DNA from: Peptoniphilus_A genitalis
GTDB taxonomy: Bacteria > Bacillota > Clostridia > Tissierellales > Peptoniphilaceae
Direction: 5' to 3' (one strand)
Length of the DNA: 64,000 nucleotides
Assembly: GCF_949769225.1 (NCBI RefSeq)
Contig: NZ_CATKPB010000007.1
A model generated the notes under the pieces. It ran no database searches. It was not told the DNA's origin and was given only the letters and a program-made list of their open reading frames with translations. The translations under genes and the position numbers were made by a program. Shown here piece by piece: positions 7,835-17,459 of the stretch. Position 1 is the stretch's first letter, and every line of letters starts with the position of its first letter.

Positions 7835-10800
7835 TTACTTTTCCAAATACTCAGTAAAAGCATTTGGTAGCCAATCTGATAAGTTTATAGGATTAAAATA
7901 AACAACTCCCTTTTCATTTCTTTTTCTTTTTCTCAAAGAAGGTATTACTTCAAATTTTATATCCTTTCTGAATCCCAAATCAGATTCTGATATAAGTTTA
8001 TTAAGAGGTTCCAGGTATTTATTTTGTTCATCTTTAGAAAAATCGGAAGGATATTTTCCATAGACAGCATAATCAAATAATTCTAGACCAATGAATCTAT
8101 TAAAGTAGTTATGATTTCTTTGGTTATAAAAGTTATCCAAACAATTTTTACAAGATCTATCACAAGTACAGTCACTTAGAACTTTTCTTGCTCTTAATAG
8201 AACTTCCTCCATTATAGACTCTTCTCCAATTAAAGATGAGTACCCGGCGCCACTAGAGAGTTTATCATAAAAATACATTTCTATATGAGACTCTCCACCT
8301 TTATCACTTCTAAATCTCCAGCCTCCATCAACTTCATTGAAGTCAATATCTAGAGTGATGGAGATAGCTTTTTTTAAAGCTTCATGTAGACTAGTTGCAG
8401 CAGATTTTAAAATAGCTTTTTCTTCTGGGTCATAAATTGAAACTAGTTTCTTTGAATCGTAAGAAATATCTAACATAAACATATCTGTAAGGAATTCATA
8501 TCCAAGATATAAATTATTTTGGATATTATGATTACATCTTGTAGTACTTATATAAGGCATATATATATTATGCTGATTATCCTGGATATCTTTAGCTATT
8601 TCTGCTCCTCCACAAGATTTGCAAATATTGAATCCTTTTTTCTTTTTCCCCATGTTAACAATTAATACTTTTTTGTCTTCTAAATTTGCATAACTAATTC
8701 TAGTACTCTTATATTTCTTAACTTCTGATATTTTAGGGACATAAGAATAAAACGGATTTTCAGCATAGGTCCTTTCTTCATTCTTATCTTCAATTTTACT
8801 TTCTACGCCATTAACTGCTCCAAAGCCCCAAGGCCTAACCATTCTATGTTTTTCAATAGGAGAGCCACAGTAAGGGCATGATTTATGAATACTATCCTCG
8901 TCATCAAACCAATTACATTCGGTACAAACTAAAATATTTTTAATATAGTCCTTACTGTTAAAGAAATACTCTGCTGGTGCTTTATTTTTATAATTATTAG
9001 GTCTTGGAACTTTGTAGAGCCCTGCACTTTGATAGAGTGACTTATCAATTGTAATATATCTTCCAGGAGCATATTCGCTAATTGCAATTGCAATATCCCT
9101 ATCTGGAGCATGTAGTATTCCTCTCTTATAAGGATTGTCACTATTTTCTTCAACATAAAACTTTACAACATTTTTCGGAAAAGAATAGGATGGGATAAAG
9201 CCTTCTTCGTAGAAAATATCAAAGGCAGAAATTTCTTTATCGCCATTTAAATATTCACTTTTCTTTTCTGAATCTAAAACTTTTTCACAAAGTTGATTAA
9301 AAAGTTTAATTGTTTCATTAATGGGAAAATCTAAATTTTTAATATACTCTTTAAAAGCAATTCCATATTCTTTGCAAAAAGTTATTATACCAACATCTAA
9401 AATACTATCGTACTTAACTTTCATTTCACTAGAGTCCATGAAACTATTAAGTGCCTTCATATTAAAATGTCTTTGTTGAATTTTAGGATTATTTCTATCA
9501 ATCCAAGGTTTTCTTGGTTGACCAGAAATCATTTCATCAGGATGTTCGAAATAATAGCTATCATGCACTCCACCGGAAGAGTAAGTTACAATTGTTGAAA
9601 TACCTGAATTTTTTCTTCCAGCTCGGCCGGCCCTTTGTTGATAATTTTCTCTCATCGGAGGAACATTTCTTAGGCCTACAGCTGTTAAGGAACCTATATC
9701 AATACCAACTTCCATAGTAGTTGTACAGCTCAAGACATCAATAGAATTTTCACCTTTTTCTCCAACATCTATATCTTGAAATCTAATTTCATAGTCTTCA
9801 GTCTTGCTCATTAGTTCACTAGTTGTATCTTTATGAGACAATTGTGCCGTATGTTCTTCAGTAGTTATTTTTTGGATTTTCTCATTATTTAATGCTTTTT
9901 CAACCGGCTTTCTCCAAAAATCAAATCTTGAAAGTTCTTCTTGAGTAATCTCATGAACTTTCTTTGAGTTAAAACAGTTACCACAATTTTCATTTAATAA
10001 ATAGGGAGAAATCTTACCGCATTTTTCACATCGATAAAGATTGAAGTCATCATTTAGTAATTCTAATTTGACTTTTGATAAAGGAATATAAAGCCTACCA
10101 TTTGAAGAAGTTTCGAAAAACTCATCTCTTATTGCGTTAAAGATATTATTTAGTTGTTCTTCTTCAAGATTTAGTTCTGATTTTGCTAAATCTTTAAATT
10201 TTTTATTGAGACTATTATAAAAGTCAGAGGATACACCAAAGTTCTGGTTATTTTGCCTACCAGGAAGTTTTTTTCTTATTGAATCATCAATTTCACTGCC
10301 TAAGGCTGCGGAACTATCCATAATCATTGAAAAAAATAGAACTAATATCTTTTTAAGCTTATCTTTAGGAATATCTATATCATGGTCATAAATTAAAACG
10401 TCTAAACAATCTTCTAAGGATGTATCTAATGGACTCAGAATACCTATACCAAAATCTTGTATTGATCTAGGGCTTTCTGTAAAAAGCATTAAAAGTTGTT
10501 CATAGTAATCATCTGGTCTTTTTTCTTTATCAAGGTCACAAATTGATTTGTTTCTAATCAATATTCTTTTAATTTTTCTAACTGATTTATCAAATATTTC
10601 CTTACTAACCCCAGAGAAGAAGCTTAAATCTTTTTCATAGCAAACCTTTATAAAATGATTATAAAGCTGTGAAAGAGAAATCTCTTCTTTTTCATTTTCT
10701 GCTATAGTAGCCGCTAATATCAAGGCCTTTCTAAAGGCATCATTGTCTGATGATTTTGACAGATCAAGTGCAAGCTTTGCTGCATTTTGTCTTGAGTCAG

Positions 10801-13000
10801 AGAACAATAAGACTTTTTTGCCTTCGTTTATCAAAGATGATTTGGGAGTTTGTAGTTCAAACTGGGCTTTAGTAAGATTGTAAAAAGGTATATTACCTTT
10901 GGTAGCGAAATTACCAGGCTTTTTATAAGGCATTTGTTTATTGCACTTTGGGCATTTAGAAAAAACATACTTTCCTGTTTCCTTATCTTTTTTAGGATAT
11001 AACACAGTTAAAAAGTTCCCTTCTCTATATTCATTATCTAAATATAGCTTACCTGTTATTGGGTCTAAATATCCAATGTTATCACCTGCATTTGCTATAT
11101 AGTCATCAGGACGAATATAGAGTTGCATCTCTGTCAGATCTTCCGAACTGCCACTGAGACCTTCGTTAGGAAATACATAGCAAAAGTCTTCGTTATCAGA
11201 CATTTTTGTATAAACCTTTAAATAAAGGCCACCACATTTCAAGTGGTTTAACAATTCATAAACACGACTACCACATTCACATCTTTGTCTAGGCACAGCA
11301 GTAATTTTTCCAAGTGGTATTTTTTCTTTTTTAGAATAATATCTTCCTTTTGCATCACAATTAGGATTTGAACAAGCATACAAACCTTGAATACCTCTCA
11401 AGAACATATGGAGTCGAACAGGGAATAAAATTTCTTCATTCTTCTCAGCTAATGATACGATAACAAGTAAAGCATCTAAAGCTTTTTCTCCATAGTCTGA
11501 ATCGCCAAATAGAGATTTTTTTATATCTGAATAGGATTTAGCACCATTTCGACATAATTCATAAAGCTTTATATAGCCTTCATAACTAGGCAGATTATCA
11601 TATAACCAAGCTTGGGCAGCTATGCTATTATCAATGTTTTCAGGGAAGCCCTTAAAAATTTTCTCAGCAAATTCTTTTATTCTGTCAAGAATTTCATCAT
11701 CACTTACTTGGCTAGTGTTTATTGTGGAAAGTAATTGGCCATCTAGTGGAAACTTGACCTTTGTTTTTATATCTTCCTTTTCGCCAAACAAAACTTCACA
11801 CTCATCGTAATTTTTTCCTGTTAAGTTGTTAAAAAAGTTTCTTATAGAATTCTCAGAATTTGTAGGCATACTTGCAGTTGTCAAAATAAATTGAACTTTA
11901 TCTACTCCTATTTCTAATCTAGAAAGGAGTCTGTCTATTAGGAGTGAAATTTCACCTCCAGATGAACCTCTGTACATATGTGCTTCGTCAAGAACGATTA
12001 GCAATTTATTTTCCTTAGATGCATTTAGCCACTTTTTAGTATTCTCCCAAATTTTTGCTTCTCTTTGTCTCATTAGCATGTACTCTAACATGGAATAATT
12101 AGTAATAAGTATATCTGGTGTGTGGTCTTGCATTTCGAATCTAGTTATATATTCCACGTCTTTGGGTCCAGGTGTGTGTACATTGTTTTCAAGATTACTA
12201 ATAAATTTTTCAAGCCCTTCTTCTTCATTGTATCTGGCAGGATACTTGTTAATTTTTTTGTAGCCTTCAATTTTATTTTTTTGATATTTTATTTTTTCGG
12301 GGTTATTTCCATTGTTTAATAGGTATTGTTTGCGAAAACTATCGGCTAACTTTTTGCTTTTTTCAGGGGAATTATCACCTGGATAAGGTGTCCTTCCTGT
12401 ATACATTCCAAAATGAGGAAGGCGATTTGACTTAGTTTCATTTTGAAAAATATCAGAAAAGTCCCTAGACCCTAAAGTTTTTCTAAATCTAGCCAGTTGA
12501 TCTGAAACTAAAGCGTTCATTGGATAGATTATAAGTGTTCTAACTGCTTCCATTTCAAACTCTTTAGGCTTATATAATGCTTCCAAAATTTCATTAGAAA
12601 TTATTGGCCATAAAAAACATTCCGTTTTACCTGAACCGGTTCCAGTTGATACTAAAATATCTTTGCCCTTTAAAGCTGATGTTAGAGCTTTTACTTGATG
12701 TGTGAATGGAGAAGAGTAGAACCCAACATTTTTTTCAATAAGTCTTAACAATATATTTTTTAGACCTTGGTCAATATTAGATTTTTTTATGCCATCATCC
12801 TCTTTTTTGTAAGAAGATGAAGTTTCTATATATGGCTCTCTAGCAATGTTTATATTACTAGGATTGTTTTCACCTAATATATCTTCTGCGTATAACAAAA
12901 GCGTTTCACTATTAGCAAAATAATCAGATTTAATATAATCATAAAGCCTATCTCTAATATTTTTATAATACGCTTGAACGTTATTTTCAATTTTTGTCAT
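7835..13000 (-). CDS. large DEAH-box helicase with C-terminal DUF1998 (DruE-like)
   Basis: 1721-residue superfamily 2 helicase. Walker A STGTGSGKTE at 118-127; DEAH as VLDEAHMYRGS; TASMPTN as motif III; second RecA domain with CTTTMEVGIDIG and QQRAGRAGRK. Several Cys pairs suggest zinc knuckles: CxxxxC/CxC near 580-615, CPKC, CEKC..NC, CTEC..CPYC, CKSC. The C-terminus has the CTCDRSCKNC cluster typical of DUF1998. This arrangement fits DruE of Druantia; DISARM DrmA/DrmB and DpdJ-type helicases also carry related domains. It is last in a four-gene operon, 13 bases after the preceding gene, with AAAGGAG before the ATG. Domain calls are firm; naming it DruE is inference from neighbours and size. 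Confidence 0.85.
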   Translation of the reverse strand: MTKIENNVQAYYKNIRDRLYDYIKSDYFANSETLLLYAEDILGENNPSNINIAREPYIETSSSYKKEDDGIKKSNIDQGLKNILLRLIEKNVGFYSSPFTHQVKALTSALKGKDILVSTGTGSGKTECFLWPIISNEILEALYKPKEFEMEAVRTLIIYPMNALVSDQLARFRKTLGSRDFSDIFQNETKSNRLPHFGMYTGRTPYPGDNSPEKSKKLADSFRKQYLLNNGNNPEKIKYQKNKIEGYKKINKYPARYNEEEGLEKFISNLENNVHTPGPKDVEYITRFEMQDHTPDILITNYSMLEYMLMRQREAKIWENTKKWLNASKENKLLIVLDEAHMYRGSSGGEISLLIDRLLSRLEIGVDKVQFILTTASMPTNSENSIRNFFNNLTGKNYDECEVLFGEKEDIKTKVKFPLDGQLLSTINTSQVSDDEILDRIKEFAEKIFKGFPENIDNSIAAQAWLYDNLPSYEGYIKLYELCRNGAKSYSDIKKSLFGDSDYGEKALDALLVIVSLAEKNEEILFPVRLHMFLRGIQGLYACSNPNCDAKGRYYSKKEKIPLGKITAVPRQRCECGSRVYELLNHLKCGGLYLKVYTKMSDNEDFCYVFPNEGLSGSSEDLTEMQLYIRPDDYIANAGDNIGYLDPITGKLYLDNEYREGNFLTVLYPKKDKETGKYVFSKCPKCNKQMPYKKPGNFATKGNIPFYNLTKAQFELQTPKSSLINEGKKVLLFSDSRQNAAKLALDLSKSSDNDAFRKALILAATIAENEKEEISLSQLYNHFIKVCYEKDLSFFSGVSKEIFDKSVRKIKRILIRNKSICDLDKEKRPDDYYEQLLMLFTESPRSIQDFGIGILSPLDTSLEDCLDVLIYDHDIDIPKDKLKKILVLFFSMIMDSSAALGSEIDDSIRKKLPGRQNNQNFGVSSDFYNSLNKKFKDLAKSELNLEEEQLNNIFNAIRDEFFETSSNGRLYIPLSKVKLELLNDDFNLYRCEKCGKISPYLLNENCGNCFNSKKVHEITQEELSRFDFWRKPVEKALNNEKIQKITTEEHTAQLSHKDTTSELMSKTEDYEIRFQDIDVGEKGENSIDVLSCTTTMEVGIDIGSLTAVGLRNVPPMRENYQQRAGRAGRKNSGISTIVTYSSGGVHDSYYFEHPDEMISGQPRKPWIDRNNPKIQQRHFNMKALNSFMDSSEMKVKYDSILDVGIITFCKEYGIAFKEYIKNLDFPINETIKLFNQLCEKVLDSEKKSEYLNGDKEISAFDIFYEEGFIPSYSFPKNVVKFYVEENSDNPYKRGILHAPDRDIAIAISEYAPGRYITIDKSLYQSAGLYKVPRPNNYKNKAPAEYFFNSKDYIKNILVCTECNWFDDEDSIHKSCPYCGSPIEKHRMVRPWGFGAVNGVESKIEDKNEERTYAENPFYSYVPKISEVKKYKSTRISYANLEDKKVLIVNMGKKKKGFNICKSCGGAEIAKDIQDNQHNIYMPYISTTRCNHNIQNNLYLGYEFLTDMFMLDISYDSKKLVSIYDPEEKAILKSAATSLHEALKKAISITLDIDFNEVDGGWRFRSDKGGESHIEMYFYDKLSSGAGYSSLIGEESIMEEVLLRARKVLSDCTCDRSCKNCLDNFYNQRNHNYFNRFIGLELFDYAVYGKYPSDFSKDEQNKYLEPLNKLISESDLGFRKDIKFEVIPSLRKRKRNEKGVVYFNPINLSDWLPNAFTEYLEK

Positions 13001-13013
13001 AAAAAATTCTCCT

Positions 13014-14087
13014 TTAGTTGACTTTAAATCCTATATTTTCTAGAACTTCGGCACACGAACTTTTAGAATCATCACTAATAATAAAATTATATCTATTAGT
13101 ATAAGCATCAATAGGCCAGCCATTTAGCAGTAGATAAAAATATTCTCTATTAGGAATAGAGGCGAATAAATCCAACCTATAATGGTCATCATCGATTTTA
13201 TAAAATATTGCCGTAGCTGGGTTATCGTAATATTTTCTTAAGGCTAAATAAAGTCTATTATATTCCTGACCAGACATATCTTTTTTATTAAAATAATTTT
13301 TCATAGGTTTTGAGAATAGTATTTTATTATCTTTTCCAATTAAGACTTTATAATATTCGTTGTATTCCAAATTTCTTGCAACAGTCCTAATTGGAAAGTC
13401 AAAACTATTTTCTTTCCAAAAATAGTAAATATCTTTTTTCCAAGATTTATAAACATTTTTTTTAGAAAGAGGATTGAAATATTCAAGTTTGTTTATTTCT
13501 GTGTCTATTGAAGTGAATTCCATTTCACAGAAAATATTTTCTACAAACTCTTCCGGAGTGAAGGAGTCTCTTATTAAAAATTCTTTGATGTTAATTTCTA
13601 TACCATTATCTTTATTTTCGAAGGTATTAATTCCTAAGCCATTCATCAAAAAATTATAATTTGGTATTCCAAAATATAAGAATATTCCATTAGAAAGAGA
13701 TATTATTTCTCTACCTGAATTTAAAACATTATAATTATTTTCTCTCGTTAGAAAATATCCTGTTTCTTCATAAAAACTTCTAATGAATAATGCTAATTCA
13801 GTTTTTTCTAGATTTTTTATTTCAACAGATAGATTTTTGAGTTGTGGATAAAAATACTGTTTTATTTCGGGAAAGATATTTATATATTCCTCAAGTAGTA
13901 AATTTAATTTTCGAGTTAAATAATTTTTACTAACTCCCATAACATCTTCGATAGAATTTTTTCCTAAAGTTAAACACCATAAGCCTAAAGAGGAATAGAT
14001 TAATCTACTTAAATATGACACATCATCTTCATCTTTATATTTTTGTATTTTTAGGTTCTCTTTAATGATTTTTGCTAATTCATTCAT
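13014..14087 (-). CDS. unknown protein in the helicase operon (DruD-position)
   Basis: 357 residues, no signal peptide or membrane segment; I recognise no named domain. The N-terminal 80 residues are helical, with SIEDVMGVSKNYLTRKL resembling a helix-turn-helix. The middle is mixed alpha/beta, and the last third is rich in aromatic residues (YFYLLLNGWPIDAYTNRYNF). The start overlaps the stop of the upstream 571-residue gene by four bases (ATGA), and the helicase gene follows after 13 bases, so it is translated as part of the same unit. Its place directly before a DruE-like helicase and its size match what I remember of DruD in Druantia type I. That homology is not shown here and needs profile comparison. 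Confidence 0.7.
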   Translation of the reverse strand: MNELAKIIKENLKIQKYKDEDDVSYLSRLIYSSLGLWCLTLGKNSIEDVMGVSKNYLTRKLNLLLEEYINIFPEIKQYFYPQLKNLSVEIKNLEKTELALFIRSFYEETGYFLTRENNYNVLNSGREIISLSNGIFLYFGIPNYNFLMNGLGINTFENKDNGIEINIKEFLIRDSFTPEEFVENIFCEMEFTSIDTEINKLEYFNPLSKKNVYKSWKKDIYYFWKENSFDFPIRTVARNLEYNEYYKVLIGKDNKILFSKPMKNYFNKKDMSGQEYNRLYLALRKYYDNPATAIFYKIDDDHYRLDLFASIPNREYFYLLLNGWPIDAYTNRYNFIISDDSKSSCAEVLENIGFKVN

Positions 14088-15799
14088 AGGTCAAGACACT
14101 CCAATAAAACATCTTTATAATAGAATGTACTATCTTCACTCAAGTATCTCTGTAATTCTAGAGAATTTTCAAATGGATTTATTTTTAATACGTCTCTAGC
14201 ATAGGGCAATAAGAAAAAAACAAGTAGACAATCTAGAAATTTTCCATCATCAATATTTATTTTTAGTAATGAAGTTAACTCCTCTTCAAAACCAAACTCT
14301 TTGCCTATTTCGTTGAAAAGATTATTGTATTCTTGAGGGAAACAAGAATCTAATACTTCAGGATCATAAGGAAGTTCTTCAATAATCGATGGGTCTTCGT
14401 CTAAATTCACATCTTTGGAGAAAACTTTGCAACTGCTTAAGTTTATATATTTTACGTATTCTAAAATTTCTTTTGGAAGATAGTAAAGAGTCCTATCGTA
14501 TAAGTAAGTTAAGATAATTATTTTGCTTTTATGCGATATCAACAAGGGCAATATTTCTAATTCACGCCCACTTCCTATGATATTATTAATTACTAGAATG
14601 CGATCATCACAAAATTTTAAGAAGTTATTAATGTCATGTAGTGTTGTAGAGGAGTCTATATTAATAGACCTAAAATTCTCACTTTCACTTATAGTGTTGG
14701 ATAAGATTTTAGCGAGATTAATTCCTGGATTCTGCTTGATTAGAATTGGAAATCCAGAAAATAATATTGCTTCAAGATATCTAAAGAAAAGATCATAGTA
14801 TTTATTTTCTGTTTTCATTCCTATTGATTGCAAATTAAATTTAAAAAAATCTTCAAATTCATCCATATCTTTCGGTCTTAATGGATGTGAAAGATCATTT
14901 TCTATAAATTTATCGAAATTAAACTTTTCTTTAATGGTTTTGAGTTCTATTTCTATGTTTAATTTTTTAGCTTCTAGATTTTCTATTTCTAAAATTTTTT
15001 CTGATATAGCTGAATAACACCCAGATTTTAAACTATTGATTTTTTCTTGGTATTCTTCTTTGGATATAAAATCTTCGGAGTCAAACTTACATGATTTTAA
15101 CTTGTCTTTTAAGTCTTTTATAGTATTTTTTAATCTTTCAGTCTCTTTAATATATTCTGAAACCAGTTTTTTATCATCTCTCTCAACTTCTTCTAACCCT
15201 TGAATTTCTTTAATATAATTTGTATTTTCTTTTTTTAATTCTTTTAATTCTTTTAATTCATCTAGTTTACTAGTTAACCGAGAATTTTTAGATTTAAATT
15301 TTTTTAATTCATTAGATAATTCACTAATATTTTTATCGGACGCTCTTAAGTCCTCACTTATTATTTTGTTTTCTTTCATAAGAGTAGCGCTGTATTTAAC
15401 CGCAGATGAAAGAATATTTAAGTAATCCTGAGACGCTTCTTTTTCCGTTAACTTAAAATAAAGTGGAATATTAGAATTAAAATTATTCTCGGATAATGAA
15501 ATTATCACCGCTGTGTTCTCGTCAATTCCATAATTAAGTTTTTTTGAAAATGAGGATTTAATCTTTTTTATTTCTTCTGAGATAAAACTATTTAGAAAGT
15601 CGGATATAAATGGTTCAGAATGATTTTTATAAAGAATTTCAAAGATTTCTTCTCTAGTTAATGTTTCTGGCCTGAATCCAGGCTTGATTTTATGAAAATG
15701 TTTATTGTATTTTTTAAAATGTCTTTTGATCAAAACAGTAGGTATTATTTCACATATATATTTTAAGTCCTCATAAGGTAATTTTTCTAAGTAATTCAT
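14084..15799 (-). CDS. coiled-coil protein with degenerate ATPase-like C-terminus (DruC-position)
   Basis: 571 residues, cytosolic. Residues 1-130 are globular. About 140-300 form a charged coiled coil with heptad-like KELKELKKEN stretches. From about 310 the sequence resembles an AAA/McrB-like ATPase fold without its nucleotide site: GFPILIKQNPGINLAKIL sits where a Walker A loop would be but lacks GKT, followed by RILVINNIIGSGRELEIL and IIILTYLYDR like a Walker B and sensor strand. That reading is by pattern and may be wrong. ATGA overlaps couple it to both neighbours. It probably acts as a structural or sensing partner of the helicase. Confidence 0.65.
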   Translation of the reverse strand: MNYLEKLPYEDLKYICEIIPTVLIKRHFKKYNKHFHKIKPGFRPETLTREEIFEILYKNHSEPFISDFLNSFISEEIKKIKSSFSKKLNYGIDENTAVIISLSENNFNSNIPLYFKLTEKEASQDYLNILSSAVKYSATLMKENKIISEDLRASDKNISELSNELKKFKSKNSRLTSKLDELKELKELKKENTNYIKEIQGLEEVERDDKKLVSEYIKETERLKNTIKDLKDKLKSCKFDSEDFISKEEYQEKINSLKSGCYSAISEKILEIENLEAKKLNIEIELKTIKEKFNFDKFIENDLSHPLRPKDMDEFEDFFKFNLQSIGMKTENKYYDLFFRYLEAILFSGFPILIKQNPGINLAKILSNTISESENFRSINIDSSTTLHDINNFLKFCDDRILVINNIIGSGRELEILPLLISHKSKIIILTYLYDRTLYYLPKEILEYVKYINLSSCKVFSKDVNLDEDPSIIEELPYDPEVLDSCFPQEYNNLFNEIGKEFGFEEELTSLLKINIDDGKFLDCLLVFFLLPYARDVLKINPFENSLELQRYLSEDSTFYYKDVLLECLDL

Positions 15800-17271
15800 A
15801 ATAAGCCTTTCTGTAAATATAATTTTATAAGCGAGTTAATTTTCCCCTTTTCCTGACAAACTTTTAGGTATTCTTTAAGAAATTCATTAGATGAATAATC
15901 TTGAAATTCATTATTAGTATAAGATTCTAGTTTAGGATAGAATCTCAACATATCAAGAATTTTTTCTTCTAGACTTAATTCTTTTTTTAGAATTGGTTGA
16001 ATTTCTATTCTCTTAAATCTCTTTTCATAACCTAATATTTTTTCATTTTTTCTTAGTTTTATAGTTTCGCCTGGATAAATCTTGCGAATTCCAGAGTAAT
16101 TTAGAAGATAATAATCATAATTTCTTAATAAAAGATTTCCATATTTATCATATTCATCTTTAAAAATACTGCTGGATTCTAAAACTTTGCACGATCTTGC
16201 TTGTAAAGTTTCAACAATTTTTGTTTCATCTTTCAGATCATCAAACTTATCTTTAAAAATCTTTAAATCAATATTGTCTTTACCAATTAGAAGAGGATCT
16301 GTAATCTCAAACTTATAAATCTCCTTATTAAAACTATTTATTATTTCAAAGCTAGCATTTGTATTTCTATCTTTCTCTAACTCAAAGGAACTATTTAAAA
16401 ATAAACTATCGAACATAGAAACAAGCTCTTCATTTGATTGGTAAAGTGGAGGCCAAATTATATTAATTGATTCACTTTTTTGTAAATTGCAACCATTACT
16501 ATTTAAGAAAATATCTATATTAGAATTTTTTGTTGCAAATGTTAAATTTGTCCAGAAAAAAGTATCGTCAGAAGTTTGAATTTGATTAATCTTTAAATTA
16601 CTTTCATTGGAAACAAGATTTGATAGTTTTCTTATTTTATTAAAAATTTTTGACATTACTATATATTCCGTATCAATATATAAGTTGTCAGTATTAGATA
16701 AAAGCTTAAAGTGATTATTAGATTTTAATTTAAAAAACAATAGATTATTATTCTGAATACTTTTGACAACATTAGTAAGCTTATCATCAATAAAGATTTT
16801 TAAATTTTTAAAAGGATCTTCTAATTTAAAATATGTAAATGAATTACTTATTAAAGGTATTTTTGTTATTGGAACTTTATTAAATAATTTCCCCGAACCC
16901 TGTTTTATAGTAATGATAGAATCATTGTTGTAAAGTTCTTCAATCTCGTCATAATAAAAAAATAATCCAAATTCGAAGATGTTTTTTTTATTATTAAAGA
17001 ATATATCGGTTTTCTTATTATTCTCGGAGTCTGATAAGTAGTACTTTCTATTTACTGAACTTATTAGATTGTTAAGATAGTACTCACAATCCTTATCGTT
17101 ATTGCCATTTCTATGTCTGAAATGTGGACTTTGTTTTTTACTATCTACAGAACTAAGAGTTAAATATTCATCACATGCTATGCACTTAAACCTATACATA
17201 TCTTTATCTCTTATTGTTAGATCATTTGCAAAAACATAGCGGTTAGTCTTCTTATCAAATGCTATATCCAT
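15796..17271 (-). CDS. CoiA-like N-terminal zinc-motif protein, first gene of helicase operon (DruB-position)
   Basis: 491 residues. The first 70 resemble the N-terminus of competence CoiA-family proteins: FKCIACDEYL (CxxC at 29-32), then SPHFRHR with paired His, then a Cys in KDCEYYL, together a likely zinc site. In CoiA relatives this module precedes a PD-(D/E)XK nuclease; I cannot identify such a catalytic set in the rest, which is beta-rich and ends in helices. No signal peptide. It heads the operon, 78 bases from a TATAAT, and its stop overlaps the next ATG by four bases. It lies where druB would be in Druantia type I; no druA-like gene precedes it. Confidence 0.65.
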   Translation of the reverse strand: MDIAFDKKTNRYVFANDLTIRDKDMYRFKCIACDEYLTLSSVDSKKQSPHFRHRNGNNDKDCEYYLNNLISSVNRKYYLSDSENNKKTDIFFNNKKNIFEFGLFFYYDEIEELYNNDSIITIKQGSGKLFNKVPITKIPLISNSFTYFKLEDPFKNLKIFIDDKLTNVVKSIQNNNLLFFKLKSNNHFKLLSNTDNLYIDTEYIVMSKIFNKIRKLSNLVSNESNLKINQIQTSDDTFFWTNLTFATKNSNIDIFLNSNGCNLQKSESINIIWPPLYQSNEELVSMFDSLFLNSSFELEKDRNTNASFEIINSFNKEIYKFEITDPLLIGKDNIDLKIFKDKFDDLKDETKIVETLQARSCKVLESSSIFKDEYDKYGNLLLRNYDYYLLNYSGIRKIYPGETIKLRKNEKILGYEKRFKRIEIQPILKKELSLEEKILDMLRFYPKLESYTNNEFQDYSSNEFLKEYLKVCQEKGKINSLIKLYLQKGLL

Positions 17272-17348
17272 TTTGTCACCTACAAAAATTTTATATTCTA
17301 GATAAAATTATCCATAATAATTCCGATTTAAAAAGTCTAATTAAATAA

Positions 17349-17378
17349 ATTATAGCCTATTTGAAAAGGTTATCACAG
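17349..17378 (-). promoter_or_regulatory. probable promoter of the four-gene helicase operon
   Basis: Minus-strand TATAAT (17354-17349) with no good -35; TGTGAT occupies that place. The octamer CTGTGATA (17378-17371) recurs in the promoter of the DUF2075 gene (7698-7691), suggesting a possible shared regulator. Weak evidence. Confidence 0.4.
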
Positions 17379-17424
17379 TACAAAGACTTAAAGAAATACT
17401 ATGACATTAAATATTAAAATAGAT

Positions 17425-17455
17425 TATAAAAAGACCCTAGTAGTAACTAGGGCCT
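17425..17455 (-). terminator. terminator after the cation efflux gene
   Basis: GGCCCTAGT/ACTAGGGTC hairpin (17433-17454), loop TACT, followed by TTTTTATAAT on the minus strand. Confidence 0.85.
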
Positions 17456-17459
17456 AAAA

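Noticed and set aside
8929..9156. 75-codon minus-strand frame inside the DUF1998 helicase gene
   Set aside because: Out-of-frame shadow of the large helicase coding sequence, with no ribosome-binding site.
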